A stretch of DNA of 64,000 nt from Papio anubis. Taxonomy: Eukaryota; Chordata; Mammalia; Primates; Cercopithecidae. A program made the position numbers and the translations under genes. Positions 32,985 through 44,438 of this stretch are shown in pieces. How positions within the stretch are numbered: position 1 is the stretch's first letter; the number at the start of each line of letters is the position of its first letter. The DNA lies in assembly GCF_008728515.1 (NCBI RefSeq), contig NC_044988.1, positions 36,435,159 to 36,499,158 of the forward strand, read 5' to 3'. The notes under the pieces are model-generated. The model was not told where the DNA came from, made no database searches, and worked only from the letters and a program-made list of their open reading frames with translations.

Positions 32985-33166
32985 TGTGAGCATGCGATAG
33001 AGACAGACAGAAAGAGGAGGTTAGGGATGAATGTGTCCTCACTCCCAGAGCCCCCTTTTGAATTTGTTATGCCTGTTTATGCCTCCAGAAGCCTCCCATT
33101 TACCCTTGTGTCCAGAATATTCATCGTTTTAAATTTTCATTGCTCTATCACCCATCCCCTTTCCAA

Positions 33167-33182
33167 ACACACACACACACAC
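33167..33182 (+). repeat. CA dinucleotide microsatellite
   Basis: Eight AC units followed by CCCCC. It is complementary to the TG tract 200 bp upstream. Confidence 0.9.
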
Positions 33183-34479
33183 CCCCTTCTTTCCCAGTGA
33201 CATTCGAAAATCTCCTAGAATCTTGTACAATTGATTGCGAATGGCTTTCTTTAGATGTTTCCAGTAAATAGTTAGCACTAAAGTGTCTATAGGTGGCACT
33301 CTTAGCTCTGATCACAGGTCTACCAACAGGAATGTGAGCTGGCTGTGGAGGAAGTACAGATGGATGCTGACTTCAGTCTGTTGGCTCTAGGATAGGGAGC
33401 CCAAAGTAAGATTCAATATCCCTTTGGCACCTGGAGGGAGTCCTTTCAACTCATAGGTATTCCCTCAGGCTAACCCTAACTCCCTTCACCTACTGTCTGG
33501 TGGTTGGAGATTCACTCATTCACCCGTATAGCCTCTTCACTCCCAATTTCTAAGCAATCAACGGTTTATGTTCTTGTGGCCTTAGGGCCTAAGTATTAAG
33601 CTCCCCCATGGTGGGAATCCTAGGTGTTCCAGTGCTCTGCACTGTGCTTTTGGCTTCCAAGGAGATCCTACTGCTGGGGTGTAATCCCCTGGATACATCT
33701 CCCTGCTGGAGAAAAAAAGTTGAAAAGCACAATAGCTATGAATCCATACCCCTTAAAACCATTGGTGACTTCGTGGAGTTTCTGAAACATGCCTTTAGTG
33801 GGTAGTTATCCACCTCTCCTTTTACTTCTCATTAACAAATAAATAAAAAACATGAAACTCAGATAGGAGAGGTGGGGGAGAAACCACGCAATTCTTTCAG
33901 CTGCATTTGTGGTTCAAATAGAAGCAAGGAATGCTATAAATGTTCTGACAAGGATTGAGGATATTTTTGTATTGACAGATGCACATGTGGGAGCAGCCTG
34001 TGGTATCATTTTGGAAGGAAGGCTCCCAGATTCCAGGGTCATTAAAGCCAGGTGTTCTTCCTTGCTTTCCCATTAACCTCTGCTTGGGAAGAAGGCTTAT
34101 GTTCTGCCCAGACCAGATTGGCCTCACTGGTGGTAACAGACTTGTACTTGAAAGCCCACCCTGGTAAAAACAAAACAAAGCACAAAACAGATTGGAGTTT
34201 ACTGTGAGCTGATAATAATAGATTGGTTTAAACCCTCAGCTTTGTTTCTCTGGGCTCAGAGTACCTGGAAAGACCTGGAAATGGTTATAATGGTTTGTAA
34301 ACTGCTAGCAGCACACAGCCCAGACCTAGGGGAAGTGCCTGGAATGCTGAGAGAGAAAAGGGAGAGAGTTGTACTGTGGGTTCATGTTCAAATAGGAAAA
34401 AAAATTTACTTTTTCCCCATATATTACCTTCTTTAATTTCTTTTTTGTTTATGCTACCAGCATTTCTCCAAGACTAAAA

Positions 34480-34860
34480 ATCTGAATTTTCTCCATCCTC
34501 CTTCATCTTTCATCATTTATAGCCAATCATCAGTCACATTTTTCCAGTTTCACTTATTCTGTCAATTTTCCTTAAGTCTCCATGTCACGTGCACATAGAC
34601 ACACACACACTCACATCCCATGTCTTTCCATTCCATTGTCACCTACTCTAGCTCTGACCTTTACCAAAATTCAATAACTCAGTTGAGTTTCTTGATACTT
34701 TCCAATCTCAAATATCTGTTTCTGCCAGTTTGGGGCACTCACCACTATGAGACTAGGTCCGATCAGCCTCCTCACCTCCTCGTAAATCTTTAGTGGCCAC
34801 TCACTAGACAATCAAGTCCAGGCTCTTTACTCAAGGACTAGATGCCTCTTGAAGGAAAAA
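34480..34860 (+). mobile_element. Possible L2 LINE fragment, sense
   Basis: 'cctcctcgtaaatctttagt' then 'ggccactcactagacaatca' and 'agtccaggctctttactcaa' (34775-34835) resemble the L2 3' coding end, where a 'tccaaactccttaccatggc'-like pattern occurs. Divergence is high. A short CA tract lies at 34600-34611. Confidence 0.4.
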
Positions 34861-35469
34861 AAAATATTTAATTCACATTTTTACTTTCGGGGTGCCTAGG
34901 ACTCTAAAATATCTACTGATATGAATTCAAATGAAGGGAATGCAAGGTCTTTGATATCATCTCATAATCTGGTATTTTAGTTTTCCCCCCTGTAGCAGAT
35001 GCTGTCCATGGCTTGTCTCTGAGAAGTCACCTGCAGCTTCAGTAGACAGTTGTTTGTACACCTAAAGGACTTCCTGCCTCAAGTGCCTGTGTCTCTTTGC
35101 TTGATGGCTTCCTCTAGCTGAAGGTGCAGGCTCAGCTGAAAGTGCATTGGAATTATGCCCCAGGAAGCAGCAACCCTCAGCCAAAGACAGATGGGGGTTG
35201 GTGGGTAACAACCCAGCTTCCTTGTCCCTTGGGAGGGCAATTCTGAATTGTGTTTCATGCAGTCTTTCAGTAGGTCTACAGTGGGAATGTGTTCCTCTTA
35301 CCCACACTGGTAACCCACCCATTAACACACCCTTCATTGACTTTCCCTTCTTTCTCTGGATGATTTTGCTATTTCCTCTACTAGTTTCCTGGAGTCACTC
35401 CAAAATAAGCTATATGAGCCCAAACTCTTGTCTCTGGTCTGCTTTTAGGGGAACTCGATCTTTCCTTTG
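34861..35469. other. Low-copy sequence
   Basis: Holds the first part of a 152-codon plus-strand frame (35147-35605). Its second half lies in an L2 fragment and it shows no domain, so I do not call a gene. Confidence 0.45.
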
Positions 35470-35795
35470 CAACCCTAGCTCCACACACGGGGCTACAGAC
35501 TATCCTCTGCACAAATCCTGTGCTTTTCCATCTCCACCAGAGTTGTTCCCTCTGCCTGGAATACTTCCTTTTGTATCTGTGGATCAAGAATCCATTTATC
35601 TTTGAAAACCTCACAATCTATCCTTCTATAAAGATGTAGAACATATTCTCCCTTGCACGGTAATTTTTTGGGATTTGTTTTATTTTTTCTACTAGACTAT
35701 GAGCTCATTGGGGGTATGTTGTCTTTGTCTTTGCATTTATCACACTGACTGGCACTAGTATATGCTGAATAAATGAATGTTGACTGATAGTTAAG
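35470..35795 (+). mobile_element. L2 LINE 3' end, sense
   Basis: 'ttccctctgcctggaatact' (35547) then 'actatgagctcattgggggt' (35695) and 'ctggcactagtatatgctga' with 'ataaatgaatgttgactgat' (35749-35788) give the L2 3' untranslated order through to its end. Confidence 0.72.
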
Positions 35796-36669
35796 TGGAC
35801 GGTCAGGGATGGAAGTCTTTCATTCTCCATGTGTCTGGTTCCTCATTGTCTGACACATGGGAGATAAAGCATTTCTAATTCCCAGGACACTAATGGATCA
35901 AGATGTGATTTTACTTCGGTTGGTTTAAAGATTCCAGGCATTCACTGAGTGACCCTTCCTGCAATTCCAAAAGCAGAGCAACAGAATCAGATGATATTTT
36001 TTCAGGCTTGAAACCAAGTAGTTGTAGCACCATCTGTGGTACTCATGGCCCCTTGTGTTGTGGCTGGAGCTGACCTGTAGCAAATGTACTTTTAGTGACC
36101 TCAGAGCATATTACAACCTCATTTTTCAATTATAATTCCTTCTCACCATCCTAGGTGGAAAAAAGTGATTACCAGGGGTATTATGGAGGGAAAGCTAAAC
36201 AGGGTTACACAGAAGGGGCTGATGGAACATGTGTGGCCTGTGCGTGTCTCCCAAGGGATCAGCCATCACATATCCTGTCCTCCCTTCTAAGTTGTATGGT
36301 TACTGAGATAGCCCAAGGCCTGCTTTCCAAGACCGCTGGGCTGCAACATTAGAGTATCTCTCTGGGAATAAATGCCTCAGCTGGGTCCTGCCTTTCAGCC
36401 TGAGCTGCATTCATCATAGATGGTTGAAGGTCAGATTCTTAAGATAAATAGTCAGAATGAAGCAGCTAACTGTTGGTGGGTTCCTAGATCCCTCAAGTTG
36501 GGGGTGGGGCCTGAGCCTGAATCCTAGACAGTCTGTCTCCAACAAGATGTCTTCCACATACATGAAACTGAGATTGTGTGTGTCTATGTGCCTCTGTGTG
36601 TCTGCATTTAATATGTTATATGACCTTAAGAATCTTGAGACATGATAGAATTTTAGTTCTAAATTTCCT
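35796..36669. other. Low-copy sequence, nothing recognised
   Basis: No repeat or exon is recognised. The 112-codon minus-strand frame at 36414-36752 runs into the adjacent LTR and is not considered coding. Confidence 0.45.
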
Positions 36670-37023
36670 TGATATGGTTTAGCTCTGTGTCTCCACCCAA
36701 ATCTCATCTGGAATTGTCCCCATGTATTGAGGGAGGGAAGTGATTGGATCATGGGGGTGGTTTACCCCATGCTATTCTTGTGATAGTGAGTTCTCATGAG
36801 ATCTGATGGTTTTATAAGCATCGGACATTTCTCCTGCCTGCACTCCCTCCCTCCTGCCACCTAATGAAGAAGATGACTGCCTCCCTTTTGCCTTCTGCTC
36901 TGATTGTAAGTTTCCTGATGCCTCCCCAGCCATGTGGAACTGTGAGTCAATGAAACCTTCTTTGCTTATAGATTATACAGTCTCTAGTATTTCTTTATAG
37001 CAGTGTGAAAATGGACTAATATA
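36670..37023 (+). mobile_element. Solo MaLR LTR (MST type), sense, with exact target duplication
   Basis: Begins TGATATGGTTTAGCTCTGTG and ends ATGGACTAATATA. 'ctcatgagatctgatggttt' and 'tccccagccatgtggaactg' are diagnostic of MST/THE1 LTRs. It is flanked by TTCCT on both sides (36665-36669 and 37024-37028), the 5-bp duplication expected for ERVL-MaLR insertion. No internal sequence remains, so LTR-LTR recombination is inferred. Confidence 0.92.
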
Positions 37024-38394
37024 TTCCTCAAAAGAAGTAAGATGAAATCTATAATGACTTCTGTTCACATATCTACATAGCAAATTCAGATCAGACAGAG
37101 TTTCATTTTCCCTTGATTAATTCTTTCTATTTTCACTATTGCTCACATCTGTGTGCTTCTGAGGAAGTGAAAATGTGATTCCCAGCAAGATTAAGGCTTC
37201 TATTTCTCTCCTCCATGTAGAATTGGGATCATATAGCCTTTGTTTCAGAATCGTGGATCTGTCCCCATCTTAAATTTTTAGGATTTCATTTATAACATCC
37301 AGTTATCGCAATATAGTTGACCCAACCCATGTCTTGAACAAGTTTTGCTTGTGGGATGTGATCAAGCAGATTTGTTATCTCCCAAAGTCCATTTAACTCA
37401 CTTCTCTTGGTTTATTTCTTTTCCTTCTGTGGATACAAACTCAGGCATCCCCACAAATTTTCTAGATACTTTAGGTATTACCAATAGTCTTAGCCAGATA
37501 TGAAAATTCCTAGCTCCATGTAATCCAAATTTCTAACTTGATTTAAAGGTAAAACTTTCCCTCTCTCTTTGGGAGACCTTGCAGCAAGACACCCACCTCT
37601 TGTGGGAGAAGGAGACAGCCTCTTTTCCCTTATCCTGCTTTCGGGTTCTGCTTCTTCCCTCCCCCATCATGCTAAACAACACTTCTAATCCCTCCAGGAT
37701 TAGTGGATGGGACTAGGAAGTGTGGAGAGAGATGAGAACAGGAAAGTTTTTACTTAGTCGAGACAGTTGTGAACTGATGTCATTATTTGGTTCTGGTAAG
37801 TTTTAAAAGAGGATTCTTTTGCTTAAGAGGTACTTTGTAGGTTCTTCAGGAATCTATATTTCTAGGGTTTTCTCACCTGTAGTCTCCCTGGTGCAGGAGA
37901 TGACCTCTATTCTAGCTCATTCCTTGCAATTGCCTCTTCAGCCCATGGAACAGTATTTTACCGTCAGCTTCTCGCTGTGAAGAAACATTCATTTTGTGAG
38001 ATATTAGTTATCTTCATACTAGCCATCTCTGATCCTGACACATTTTGCATGCTTTACCTTAGTGTCTTTGGGAGTTGCAGGATGATATCCACATAGTTGC
38101 CACCTTTCCTGTGCTCCCACCATTAGGACAGTTGGCTAACCCATCTCTTGATTTTTAGATTCTTCAGTGTGAGTAACACATTAGTCAGCTAACTGAGTGG
38201 TTCTGTTGAAGCCCTTCTCAGGAGGTTTAAGATAAAGGGCAGGTACCCTTTCTTCATGAAGGAAAAACTCATAGCACACCAACTGTCCTTTGTAAAAATC
38301 CTCTCCACAAATGCTGTCTTTATCTCCAATTTTGACTATTTGTACCCTTGATGTAGACAAAAAGCTTGAATTGTTTGACAGGTTTTTTATTATC
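37024..38394. other. Low-copy or unrecognised old sequence
   Basis: About 1.4 kb, pyrimidine-rich in parts (37555-37680). It may hold old repeat sequence, but I cannot assign it to a family. No frame above about 60 codons with a motif is seen. Confidence 0.4.
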
Positions 38395-38740
38395 TTCCAT
38401 ATCAGTCAGGGTAGGGTAGGTTGTGCTGCGATAACAAATGATCCCCATTTTTCACTGGCTCATGACAAAAAGGCTTATTTCTCACACTACATATCTTTCA
38501 GGGTCAGCCGTGTTTTGCTCCTCAATGTCTCTACCCCAAGACTTGGGCTGACAGTGCAGTCTCTCTCTGAAACGTTAGTTATTGTGACATAGGGTAAACA
38601 TGAGTATGGCAAAGCACTTACTGATTTTGAAGGCTGCTGTCTGGATTCTTCTGCCTACATTTTGTTGACCAGAGCAAACTACATGGACAATCTAATGTCA
38701 GTGAGGCTGAGTATATTTCCTTCTCATCCCAGGATGAACC
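38395..38740. mobile_element. Old interspersed repeat, probably LTR-type
   Basis: 'cagtcagggtagggtaggtt' then 'gtgctgcgataacaaatgat' and 'tgacaaaaaggcttatttct' (38403-38482) match a common mammalian repeat of MaLR/MLT character, name uncertain. The 93-codon frame at 38311-38592 overlaps it. Confidence 0.45.
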
Positions 38741-38904
38741 AGTAAATATTTGTGAACAATAATATAATCTATCATACCTTTTAAAAAAACTTGTACCTTG
38801 GTACACCTCATTTTGGAATGTAATCGCTCTTAAATTCTCTGGCTTCAGGAACATTTCCACTTTAATGCCCTGTTACATGTGTGGCTTCTGTAAGTGATAT
38901 ATCA

Positions 38905-39105
38905 TGGGGTAGTAGAAAGGGTTTTAATTCTGGAATCCCATTTGAACACTTAACTAGTATAAGGCTTTGAGCAAGTTAATTTGTTTGGGCCACTGTTTGT
39001 TCATCTTTAAAATGGGACTTAAAATAATGCTTTCTTCAGGGTAACTGTGGGGATTGTCATTAGTGCGCATAAAGGGCTTGGCATCAGTGATGCTACCTCT
39101 GTTCT
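38905..39105 (+). mobile_element. MIR SINE, sense
   Basis: 'aacacttaactagtataagg' (38945), then 'gtttgttcatctttaaaatg' and 'ggacttaaaataatgctttc' (38995-39035), then 'taaagggcttggcatcagtg' (39069) give the full sense MIR order. Confidence 0.75.
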
Positions 39106-39950
39106 ATACATCTTGGGGGTAAGGGAGACAAAACTGTGACAACAGATGACGATGTTCTGAAGTCCTGATGAATTTTGAAGTCATTCTAGGATTACCCTTT
39201 CTCAAAAACTTCCCAAAAATAATCCTATGGAGCCAAATAATAATAATAAATCCATATGCTGGCCAAAACCTCCATATTATGGCCTGAAATCTGGCTATTC
39301 CAGGCCATAAAACTATCCGAGAAAGAAATGTTGATATTTACAATGGAATTTTCTGATTAAGCCTAAAGCCCAATATTATTTTCAAATGATGGCTAGAAGT
39401 GGGCGAGGGGCAGGGGGTAGGGGAAACTTCCATTCTGAAGGTGTCAGCAATTTTTCTGTTTCTCTGGAGGTGTAGACTTCAATTCACCTTTGAGGGCAGA
39501 TTTCTTCCTTGTTCTGAGGAAACACCAACTACCAAAACAACAAAGAAAGCCCTCTCCTGGAACTTGACTGTGCAAAGGTAAATCAAAGATCTTTTTCAGA
39601 TATGTGGAGGTGCCAGGCCAGCGTTCTCAGAGAGGTGGCTGCCAGCCTGATCACCCCCATCCATATCTTTGATTCATTAATGATATTTACAAACAAGTAT
39701 GCAGTACATAAAAATTAGGAGATGTCATCTAAGGCTCCATATTTTTCTTGAAAAATCAGAACAATCTGATGCATATCCTGGTGTTCTCACATGGAAACCT
39801 GGGTGCTAAGTAGGAGTTGCTCTCTTTTGGTTGGAGTGTTACCGTACTGGTTTTTGTTATCTGCCTTGGCCTTGTAAGAATATGAGTTTGGATTCTGGTT
39901 TTAGAGAGAAAGCAGCTAAACTCTTCTGCGCAATAATTAAAAAGTTACAG
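39106..39950. other. Low-copy sequence, nothing recognised
   Basis: No repeat or exon is recognised over about 0.85 kb. A 60-codon frame (39399-39581) is without motif. Confidence 0.45.
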
Positions 39951-40002
39951 ATTAGTTCTTTCGAAGCACAGCTCTGATTAGTTCTTTTGAAGCACAGCTC
40001 TG
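39951..40002 (+). repeat. 26-bp tandem duplication, two copies
   Basis: Unit 39951-39976 is repeated at 39977-40002 with one difference: TTCGAA in the first, TTTGAA in the second. The difference is a CpG to TpG change. See also the second 26-bp duplication at 40171. Confidence 0.95.
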
Positions 40003-40004
40003 AT

Positions 40005-40160
40005 CCTGCTGAAAACTCTCCAAATGCCTCCATTGCCTAAGGAATAAGACTCCAGATTCTTTATTTTTGCCAGGACTTTAACATGCTCCATGGTCTGGAT
40101 ACAACTGGTTTGTTCATTTCCTTTGTTCCTCTGCTAGTTGTCATTTATGATCCCTTCTAT
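40005..40160 (+). mobile_element. L2 LINE fragment, sense
   Basis: 'tgctgaaaactctccaaatgcctccattgc' order (40007-40036, read in two parts), then 'taagactccagattctttat' and 'catggtctggatacaactgg' match the L2 3' coding end. Confidence 0.55.
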
Positions 40161-40170
40161 ATACCCCTGC

Positions 40171-40222
40171 ATATCCCCGCATCTATGACTTTATTCGTAT
40201 CCCCGCATCTATGACTTTATTC
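40171..40222 (+). repeat. 26-bp tandem duplication, two copies
   Basis: Unit 40171-40196 recurs at 40197-40222 and differs only in its first base (A or G). It lies 170 bp from another two-copy duplication with the same 26-bp unit length but unrelated sequence. Confidence 0.95.
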
Positions 40223-40234
40223 AGGACTAACAGC

Positions 40235-40425
40235 AATCACAACTAGTATTACTAGGTGCTTATGTGCCAAGCTTGAGAATTGGAGCGATTAGTCTCATGT
40301 TACCAATGATAAGTTGAGATTAGAGGAGTAAGATATTTTGTCCAGGTTATACAGCATAAAGTAGTGGTGTAGGGATTTGAAGTTTGATACCACAGTTCAC
40401 TCTATCTCCAAGACACCTGACTGCC
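40235..40425 (-). mobile_element. MIR SINE, antisense, within an L2
   Basis: 'gagattagaggagtaagata' then 'ttttgtccaggttatacagc' (40315-40354) is the antisense core. The L2 continues beyond 40430, so this MIR seems inserted in an L2 that spans 40005-40785. Confidence 0.6.
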
Positions 40426-40429
40426 TCCC

Positions 40430-40785
40430 TCTGCCCTTTGCTAGGAATACCTTTCCCCTAATCCACTGCATTCTTACACATCTATCAGTCTTCTAATTTA
40501 GAACAAATATCAACTCTTCTATTAAGAGTTTTCCTGATTTCCTCCATGTTCCCCATCCCATCCCCCAACCAATTACCACACTTCTAAAATAGTCTCTGAA
40601 TAGTCTTTTGTTTTCCTAAATATCTGGAGAACATGTTTACTTTGTGATACTAATCACATTTGATCATGTATTATTTTGCTCATTGAGAACAATATCCATG
40701 CCCCTGTGCCCCCAAAATATTCAGCATTTTACATCAGAGATAGCAGGGCCCCAATGTATATTTGCTGAAAAAATGAATCTAAAAG
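40430..40785 (+). mobile_element. L2 LINE 3' end, sense (continuation)
   Basis: 'taggaatacctttcccctaa' (40442), 'attaagagttttcctgattt' (40520) and 'tgctcattgagaacaatatc' (40677) follow the L2 3' untranslated order, ending near 'catcagagatagcagggccc'. Confidence 0.55.
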
Positions 40786-41920
40786 ATGATTATTACTCTC
40801 CTTTGATGCCTAAGCTGATTTTGTCTGGTGGCTTTCCTAAGAGCCACTTATAGACAGCTCAGTTTGTCTGACACAACCCAAGGGAGTCCGCTAGAAATGA
40901 CAGCCAATTCTGCTAAATGATATACACCCACACTCCAAATTGGACAGGCACAGAGTTCACCCTGCTTTAAAATAAGGCAACTCTTTATGGAATATTCTGA
41001 GCTAATAACAACTATTTAATGTTGCTAGAGCAATTATGATGAAAAACTCTCTTTGCCCCTCTTCCAGGAGCACCCTACTGTTATTCACCCTGGAAGTACA
41101 GGATGCCCAGCCAGCCTCTTCACCTCCAGCAAAATAGCTCAGCCCCTCATTGTTGGTCCTTTGGAATTTCCAGCCAGTTGTTAGGAATAGTTCATTCTGT
41201 ATTCCAAATTACAAAGCCCGTTTCTCTTGAGGTAGGGGCAGGCATCCCTTACACCCTGCCTTTGGCTGTGGGTAGCAGGAATACAGCCCACCAAATTACC
41301 TCTTTAAAAAAATTTTCTGTGTGGTTTTGGTGAAGCCTTTTCCATGAGGCTTAGAGTTAGGATGCAACACTCTCTTGTATCCACCTCTCACAGACTGGGA
41401 GACAATGTGGGCCACACAGTATCATCCTCTCCCAAAAACGCAATATCCCAAATAATTCTTTCTTCCATCTTCCTCTGTTTCAGTCCTCCATTCACAATTC
41501 TTTTATATGTCCTAGATGTGACGGGGAGTTTCAGAATTGTGACATGAGTTTTTGTTCCATATTCTTTGTAAATCCTCTGTCATCTTCTACATATTTATCA
41601 GTTAGATGATAACTGATAATTTATCAGTTAGTTAGATGGCTTGATATTCTCTGACAGTTCTCAGATGCTTGGTCTATTTTTTCTACTTTTTTCCCCCCAG
41701 AATTTCAATTTAGATACTTTTTATCAATCTATATTTAAGTGCACTGATTCCTCTCCTGTGTTCTATCTGCTATTTCACTCTTCGAATAAGTTTTCATTTT
41801 GGTTTTATACTTTTTCATTTTGGAAATTTTCATTGGTTGCCTTTATAATCTTAATTTCCCTTCTGAAATTCCCATCTTGGAATGCATTTTTCCACAAGTC
41901 TTTATTATATCATTTATTTT
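40786..41920. other. Low-copy sequence with a small palindrome
   Basis: No exon or family-level repeat is recognised. TATCAGTT (41596-41603) and AACTGATA (41611-41618) form a perfect 8-bp stem with a 7-bp loop, and 'atttatcagttag' recurs next to it. A 93-codon frame at 41641-41922 is low-complexity and hydrophobic. Confidence 0.45.
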
Positions 41921-41934
41921 AAAGTTATTTTCTT
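41921..41934 (+). repeat. Target-site duplication, left copy (sense L1)
   Basis: AAAGTTATTTTCTT recurs as AAAGTTCTTTTCTT at 44425-44438, 13 of 14 matching, directly after the L1 A-tail. Confidence 0.88.
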
Positions 41935-42214
41935 AATAAAATTCAACCCCCTTCAAAATCTCTCAATAAACTAGGTATTGAAGGAAAATACCTCAAAATA
42001 ATAACAGCCATCTAGGACAAACCCACAGCCAACATTATACTGAATGGGCAAAAGTTGGAAACATTCTTCTTGAACACTGGCACAAGGTTGCCCTCTCTCA
42101 CCACTTCTATTCAACATAGTATTGGAAGTCCTAGCCAGAGTAATCAGGCAAAAGAAAAAAGTAAAGCGCATCCAAATAGGAAGAGAGTAAGTCAAACTAT
42201 CTCTGTTTGCAGAT

Positions 42215-42225
42215 TACATGATTCT
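42215..42225 (+). repeat. Target-site duplication of the AluY, left copy
   Basis: TACATGATTCT recurs exactly at 42518-42528. It is L1 ORF2 sequence just after the FADY codons. Confidence 0.93.
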
Positions 42226-42517
42226 TTTTTTTTTTGAGATGGAGTCTTGCTCTGTCGCCCAGACTGGAGTGCAGTGGCCGGATCTCAGCTCACTGCAAGC
42301 TCCGCCTCCCGGGTTTACGCCATTCTCCTGCCTCAGCCTCCCGAGTAGCTGGGACTACAGGCGCCCGCCACCTCGCCCGGCTAGTTTTTTGTATTTTTAG
42401 TAGAGACGGGGTTTCACCGTATTAGCCAGGATGGTCTCGATCTCCTGACCTCGTGATCCACCCGTCTCGGCCTCCCAAAGTGCTGGGATTACAGGCTTGA
42501 GCCACCGCGCCCGGCCC
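42226..42517 (-). mobile_element. AluY, Old World monkey (AluYR-like) type, antisense
   Basis: A full-length, low-divergence Alu with an exact 11-bp target duplication. Read in sense it has GGCTCAAGCC, GGCGAGGTGGCGGGC, GGCGTAAACCCGGG and GATCCGGCCACTG. From memory these variants typify AluY lineages of macaques and other cercopithecids rather than the human AluY consensus. Many CpGs survive, which points to a recent insertion. Confidence 0.9.
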
Positions 42518-44438
42518 TACATGATTCTATATCTAGAAAACTCCATAGTCTTGGCCCAAAAGCTCCTTCAGCTGATAAAAAAACTTCAGTAAAGTTACAG
42601 GATACAAAATCAATGTACAAATATCACTAGCATTCCTATACACCAATAACAGTCAAACCAAGAGCTAAATCAGAAAGGCAATCCCATTCACAATTGCCAC
42701 AAAAAGAATAAAATACCTAGGAATACAGCTAACCAGGGAAAAGATAAAAGATAAAAGATCTCTACCTTAAGAATTACAAAACACTGCTCAAAGAAATTGG
42801 AGAAGACAAACAAATGGAAAAACATCCCCTGCTGATGGATAGGAAGAATTAATGTCATTAAAATGGCTATACTGCCCAAAGCAACTTAAAGATTCAATAC
42901 TATTCTTATCAAACTACCACTGACATTCTCCATAGACTTAGAAAAAGCTATTTTAAAATTAATATGGAACCAAAAAAGAGCCTGAATAACCAAGGCAATC
43001 CTGAGCAAAAAGGACAAAACTGCGGGCATCATGTTACCTGACTTCAAACTATACTAGAAGACTACAGTAACCAAAACAGTATGGTACTGGTACAAAAATA
43101 TACACATAGACCAATGGAACAGAATTGAGAGCCCAGAAATAAGGCTGCACACCTACAGCTATCTGATCTTTCACAAAGTTGACCAAGAACAAGCAATGGG
43201 GAAAAGACTCCCTGGTCTATAAATGATAGATAGCTGGGACAACTGGCTAACCATATGCAGAAGATTGAAGCTGGACCCCTTCTTTACACCATATACAAAA
43301 ATCAACTCAAGATAGATTAAAAACGTAAGAAATTCAAAACTATAAAAACCCTGGAAGACAGCCTAGGCAATACCATCCTGGACATAGGAACAGGCAAAGA
43401 TTCATGGCAAAAACACTGAAAGCAATCACAATAAAAGCAAAAATTGACAAGTGGGTTATAACGAAACTTAAGAGCTTCTCCATAGCAAAAGAAACTATCA
43501 ACAGAAAAAACAGACAACCTACAGTATAGGGGAAAATATTTGTAAACTATGCATCTGACAAAGGTCTAATATCCAGCTTCTATGATGAACTTAAGCAGAT
43601 TTACAAGAGAAAAACAACCCCATTAAAAAGTGTACAAAGGGCATGAACATACAATTCTCAAAAGAAGACATACATGTGGCCAACAAGCATATGGAAAAAG
43701 CTCTATCACTGATCATTAGAGAAATGCAAATTAAAACCATAATGAGATACCATCTCACACCAGTCAGAATGGCTGTTATTAAAAAGTCAAAAAATAAGAG
43801 ATGCTGGTGAGGTTGTAGAGAAAAAGGAACGCTTATACAAGCAGCATGGAAATTCTTCAGAGAGCTAAAAGCAGAACCACTATTTGATCCAGCAATCCCA
43901 TTACTGGGTATACATCCAGAGGAATATAAATGATTCTATCATGAAGACACATGCTTGCGAATGCCTATTGCAGCACTAGTCACAATAGCAAAGAAATGGA
44001 ATCAACCTAAATGCCCATCAATGAAAGGTTGGATAAAGAAAGTGTGGTACATATCACCATGGAATACTATGTAGCCATAAAAAAGAATGAGATCATATCT
44101 TTTGCAGGAGCATGGATGAAGCTGGAGGCTATTATCCTTAGCAAACTAATGCAGGAATAGAAAACTAAATACCACATGTTTTCACTTATAAGTGGGAGCT
44201 CAATGATAAGAACTTACGAACACAAAGACAGAAACAACAGACACTGGGGTCTACTCGAGGGTGAAGGGTGGGAGGAGGGGAGAGGAGCTAAAAAGATAAC
44301 TATTGGGTACTGGGCTTAATACCTGGGTGAAGAAATAATATGTACGACAAACTGCCATGGCACATGTTTACCTATGTAACAAACACATGGACCCCCAAAC
44401 GTATAAAATTTTTTAAAAAAAAATAAAGTTCTTTTCTT

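Larger units (their letters stand above)
32638..34479. other. Low-copy sequence with TG and CA microsatellites
   Basis: No exon or interspersed repeat is recognised over 1.8 kb. Two complementary dinucleotide tracts are listed separately. Frames at 33608-33805 and 33897-34178 overlap nothing known. Confidence 0.45.
41935..44424 (+). mobile_element. LINE-1 (L1PB / older L1PA-like), sense, 5'-truncated
   Basis: It covers ORF2 from within the reverse transcriptase to the 3' end. 'aacccacagccaacattata' (42019), 'aaactaccactgacattctc' (42911) and 'cacatgtttacctatgtaac' (44361) mark progress along the element, which ends in an A-rich tail. It is flanked by a 14-bp target duplication. The ORF2 frame is broken throughout, and the active-site FADD reads FADY (about 42204-42215). 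An AluY splits it at 42226-42517. Confidence 0.93.

Noticed and set aside
35147..35605. 152-codon plus-strand frame, one of the longest outside L1 and COQ9
   Set aside because: No domain, signal peptide or splice context is seen, and its second half is L2 3' sequence.
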